Assembly: GCF_900541605.1 (NCBI RefSeq)
Contig: NZ_UQKJ01000047.1
Coordinates: 1 to 14,830 of the forward strand
Direction of reading: 5' to 3'
Source: an uncultured Dialister sp.
Lineage (GTDB): Bacteria > Bacillota > Negativicutes > Veillonellales > Dialisteraceae
DNA length: 14,830 nt
The position numbers and the translations under genes were made by a program. The notes under the pieces were generated by a model. The model did not search any database. It saw only the letters and a program-made list of their open reading frames with translations, and was not told the origin of the DNA. Shown piece after piece: positions 13,289-14,830 of the stretch; the stretch's first letter is position 1, and each line of letters opens with the position of its first letter.

Positions 13289-14281
13289 ATGATCGAAAAT
13301 ACAAGCTTCACAATAAAGACTGTGGAACTGAGCGATGACAAGCGTCACGGCAAGTTCGAATGCGAACCGCTGGAAAGAGGCTATGGCATCACACTGGGAA
13401 ACAGCTTACGTCGCGTGTTGCTTTCATCTTTAGACGGTGTGGCTATTACGTCTATCAAAATCGACGGCGTGCTTCATGAATTTTCCACTATCGACGGCGT
13501 CAGAGAAGATGTAACAGATATGATTCTGAACCTGAAGAAGATTCGCTTTATCGCTCATGACGAAGCAACCTTCCCCATCACTGTAAGAATCGATATCACT
13601 AAAGAGGGTATTTTCCGTGCCGGTGACATGGTATTACCGGCAGAAATAGATGTTCTCAATAAAGATCTGGCCATCTGCACACTGGATTCCGATGCCCATC
13701 TGGGTATGGAAATGACCATCAATCGTGGACATGGCTATGTACCTTTCACAAAGAACAAAAGGGACGACGACGTTATCGGCGTAATCCCGATCGACTCCAT
13801 TTATTCTCCTGTTGTTAAATGCAATTACGAAGTCAGCGATACCCGCGTAGGTAATGAAATGGACTACGATAAGCTGACTCTGGAAGTGGATACCGACGGC
13901 TCCGTCAATGCAGATGATGCAGTGGCTACAGCTGCCAATATCCTTATCAGCTGCTTTGAAAACTTCCGCAAAATCGGCGTAAGCCAGCCCGGCAGTGAAC
14001 CGGCAGAGGGGGAAGCAGAAGAAGCAGCACCGACTGCCCAGGAAGAAAAAGTCAATGAAGACGCTATCCGTGAACTCCCCATTGAAGAACTGGATCTGTC
14101 GGTCCGTGCATTTAACTGCCTGAAGAGAGCCGAAATCAACACCATCGGTGAATTGACAGACAAGACAGAAGATGAATTGACCCGTGTACGCAACCTTGGT
14201 AAAAAATCGGTAGATGAAATCAGAGAAAAACTGGCTAACTTCCGGGATTATGGACTTCATCTGAAAGATTCCAAGGATTGA
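13289..14281 (+). CDS. rpoA: RNA polymerase alpha subunit
   Basis: RpoA dimerises to nucleate RNA polymerase assembly and contacts promoter UP elements and activators through its C-terminal domain. The 330-residue protein has the N-terminal assembly domain (about 1-230), with GNSLRRVLLSSLDG at 37-50. A linker rich in Glu and Ala (about 232-258) leads to the C-terminal domain (about 265-325). That domain has SVRAFNCLKRA (Arg273 in the position of E. coli Arg265) and VRNLGKKSVDEI. DNA-contacting residues Arg273, Asn276, Gly304, Lys306 and Ser307 appear conserved. The ATG is 8 nt after AGAAGGAGG (13272-13280). Confidence 0.98.
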   Translation: MIENTSFTIKTVELSDDKRHGKFECEPLERGYGITLGNSLRRVLLSSLDGVAITSIKIDGVLHEFSTIDGVREDVTDMILNLKKIRFIAHDEATFPITVRIDITKEGIFRAGDMVLPAEIDVLNKDLAICTLDSDAHLGMEMTINRGHGYVPFTKNKRDDDVIGVIPIDSIYSPVVKCNYEVSDTRVGNEMDYDKLTLEVDTDGSVNADDAVATAANILISCFENFRKIGVSQPGSEPAEGEAEEAAPTAQEEKVNEDAIRELPIEELDLSVRAFNCLKRAEINTIGELTDKTEDELTRVRNLGKKSVDEIREKLANFRDYGLHLKDSKD

Positions 14282-14302
14282 TATAGTAATAGGAGGAAAG
14301 AA

Positions 14303-14644
14303 ATGGCTCGTAGTAGATTGAGAAGAGTCAGCGGTGCCCGTAAGGCCCTGCTGCGCAGTCTCGTAACCGCCCTTTTCCAGCATGGCCAGATCAGGACAAC
14401 TGAATCCAAGGCCAAGGAACTCCGCCACGTAGCTGACAAGATGATCTCCCTCGCTAAGAGAGGCGATCTCCATGCCCGCCGCCAGGCTGAAGGTTTCATC
14501 ATGGACAAGGCTGTAACAAAGAAACTGTTTGATGAAATTGCAAAGAAATACACCGATCGCAACGGCGGTTATACCCGCATTGTGAAACTGGATGGCCGCC
14601 TCGGCGATAACGCTCCTGAAGTTATCATTTCCCTGGTTGACTGA
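14303..14644 (+). CDS. rplQ: Large ribosomal subunit protein L17
   Basis: L17 sits near the exit-tunnel rim of the 50S subunit. The 113-residue product has the expected core: RKALLRSLVTALFQHGQIRT, then TESKAKELRHVADKMISLAK, and the C-terminal strands GGYTRIVKLDGRLGDNAPEV. The N-terminus (MARSRLRRVSGARKALLRSL) departs from the common version, which has a KLGR-type start and an His-Arg pair before the first helix. AGGAGG (14291-14296) sets the ATG, which lacks any better alternative. It is the last gene of the operon, followed by a strong terminator. Confidence 0.97.
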   Translation: MARSRLRRVSGARKALLRSLVTALFQHGQIRTTESKAKELRHVADKMISLAKRGDLHARRQAEGFIMDKAVTKKLFDEIAKKYTDRNGGYTRIVKLDGRLGDNAPEVIISLVD

Positions 14645-14659
14645 TCTTCGGTAACAGAT

Positions 14660-14691
14660 AAAACGTGAGTCCCCTGTGGGACTCACGTTTT
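14660..14691 (+). terminator. Rho-independent terminator after rplQ
   Basis: A perfect 14-bp stem is formed by 14660-14673 and 14678-14691 (AACGTGAGTCCC paired with GGGACTCACGTT at its core) around a CTGT loop. It ends in a run of five T (14688-14692), only 15 nt after the rplQ stop. The stem is flanked by A-run and T-run on its two sides, so it could also stop transcription arriving from the right. It closes the super-operon. Confidence 0.93.
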
Positions 14692-14692
14692 T

Positions 14693-14830
14693 ACTTTGTC
14701 TTATTTTGTATACAATTGCGGTTTATCGAGCTGTTGGTATTCGGTGCTGGTGTATAGAGTCATTCGCATGGAGCTTCTAGGGAAGCACTGATTAAATCGT
14801 TGTTCGATTATACTCTTGTATTTTCATGCA
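14693..14830. other. Non-coding tail downstream of the operon
   Basis: I find no supportable gene on either strand in these 138 bases; the longest frames are about a dozen codons. A perfect 10-bp palindrome, TTGTATACAA, lies at 14706-14715 and resembles the general form of a small regulator operator. Near the right end, AATCG and CGATT flank a TTGTT loop (14796-14810 region). The stretch GGGAAGCACTGATTAAATCG (about 14780-14799) reminds me loosely of insertion-sequence ends, but I cannot confirm this. The cobalt/energy-coupling transporter genes often found after rplQ in Firmicutes do not begin here. Confidence 0.4.

Noticed and set aside
14786..14814. TATACT (14809-14814) as a promoter for a gene to the right
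   Set aside because: The corresponding -35 position reads CACTGA, too far from consensus, and no downstream gene is in view to support it.
1..14830. An undescribed multi-gene system, defence island, prophage or CRISPR array
   Set aside because: Every substantial plus-strand frame is a recognised housekeeping gene in a conserved order, and no spaced direct repeats or mobile-element genes are visible.

Overview
This window is one continuous, all-plus-strand ribosomal-protein super-operon: S10, spc and alpha blocks fused into a single gene train of 32 recognisable genes. It runs from rpsJ near the left edge to rplQ, followed by a strong intrinsic terminator. The organism is a bacterium with Firmicutes-type gene order (secY-adk-map-infA-rpmJ-rpsM-rpsK-rpoA-rplQ, with rpsD missing from the alpha block). 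It uses strong AGGAGG-type Shine-Dalgarno sites before almost every gene, base composition is roughly balanced, and AGA and CGT arginine codons are mixed. Protein details such as the Gly-rich loop of L3 and the long zinc-independent S14 suggest a Negativicutes lineage (Dialister/Megasphaera/Veillonella-like). That placement is inference from memory and was not tested.

Layout. 1-81: leader upstream of rpsJ, with two potential hairpins and a 19-codon open frame whose stop overlaps the rpsJ start (TAATG). 82-5205: S10 block, rpsJ-rplC-rplD-rplW-rplB-rpsS-rplV-rpsC-rplP-rpmC-rpsQ. 5238-10593: spc block, rplN-rplX-rplE-rpsN-rpsH-rplF-rplR-rpsE-rpmD-rplO-secY. 10621-12023: adk and map. 12069-14644: infA-rpmJ-rpsM-rpsK-rpoA-rplQ. 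14660-14691: terminator. 14693-14830: non-coding tail with a small palindrome and no gene I can support. No gene-free stretch exceeds 300 bases.

The genes work together: the 27 r-proteins build both ribosomal subunits, IF-1 starts translation, RpoA nucleates RNA polymerase, SecY forms the export channel, MAP trims the initiator methionine, and Adk balances adenylate nucleotides. Most intergenic gaps are 10-30 nt, and several gene pairs overlap or nearly touch (rplD/rplW, rpsC/rplP, rplP/rpmC, rplO/secY, adk/map), which implies translational coupling.

I see no mobile element body, CRISPR array, defence system or other undescribed multi-gene system. The points worth a second look are small: the leader open frame and hairpins, a hairpin between rplC and rplD, the GNRA-loop hairpin where rpsD often sits, a duplicated secY 3' end, an odd rpmD ribosome-binding site, and a few protein oddities (S3 tail, S14 type, L17 N-terminus).
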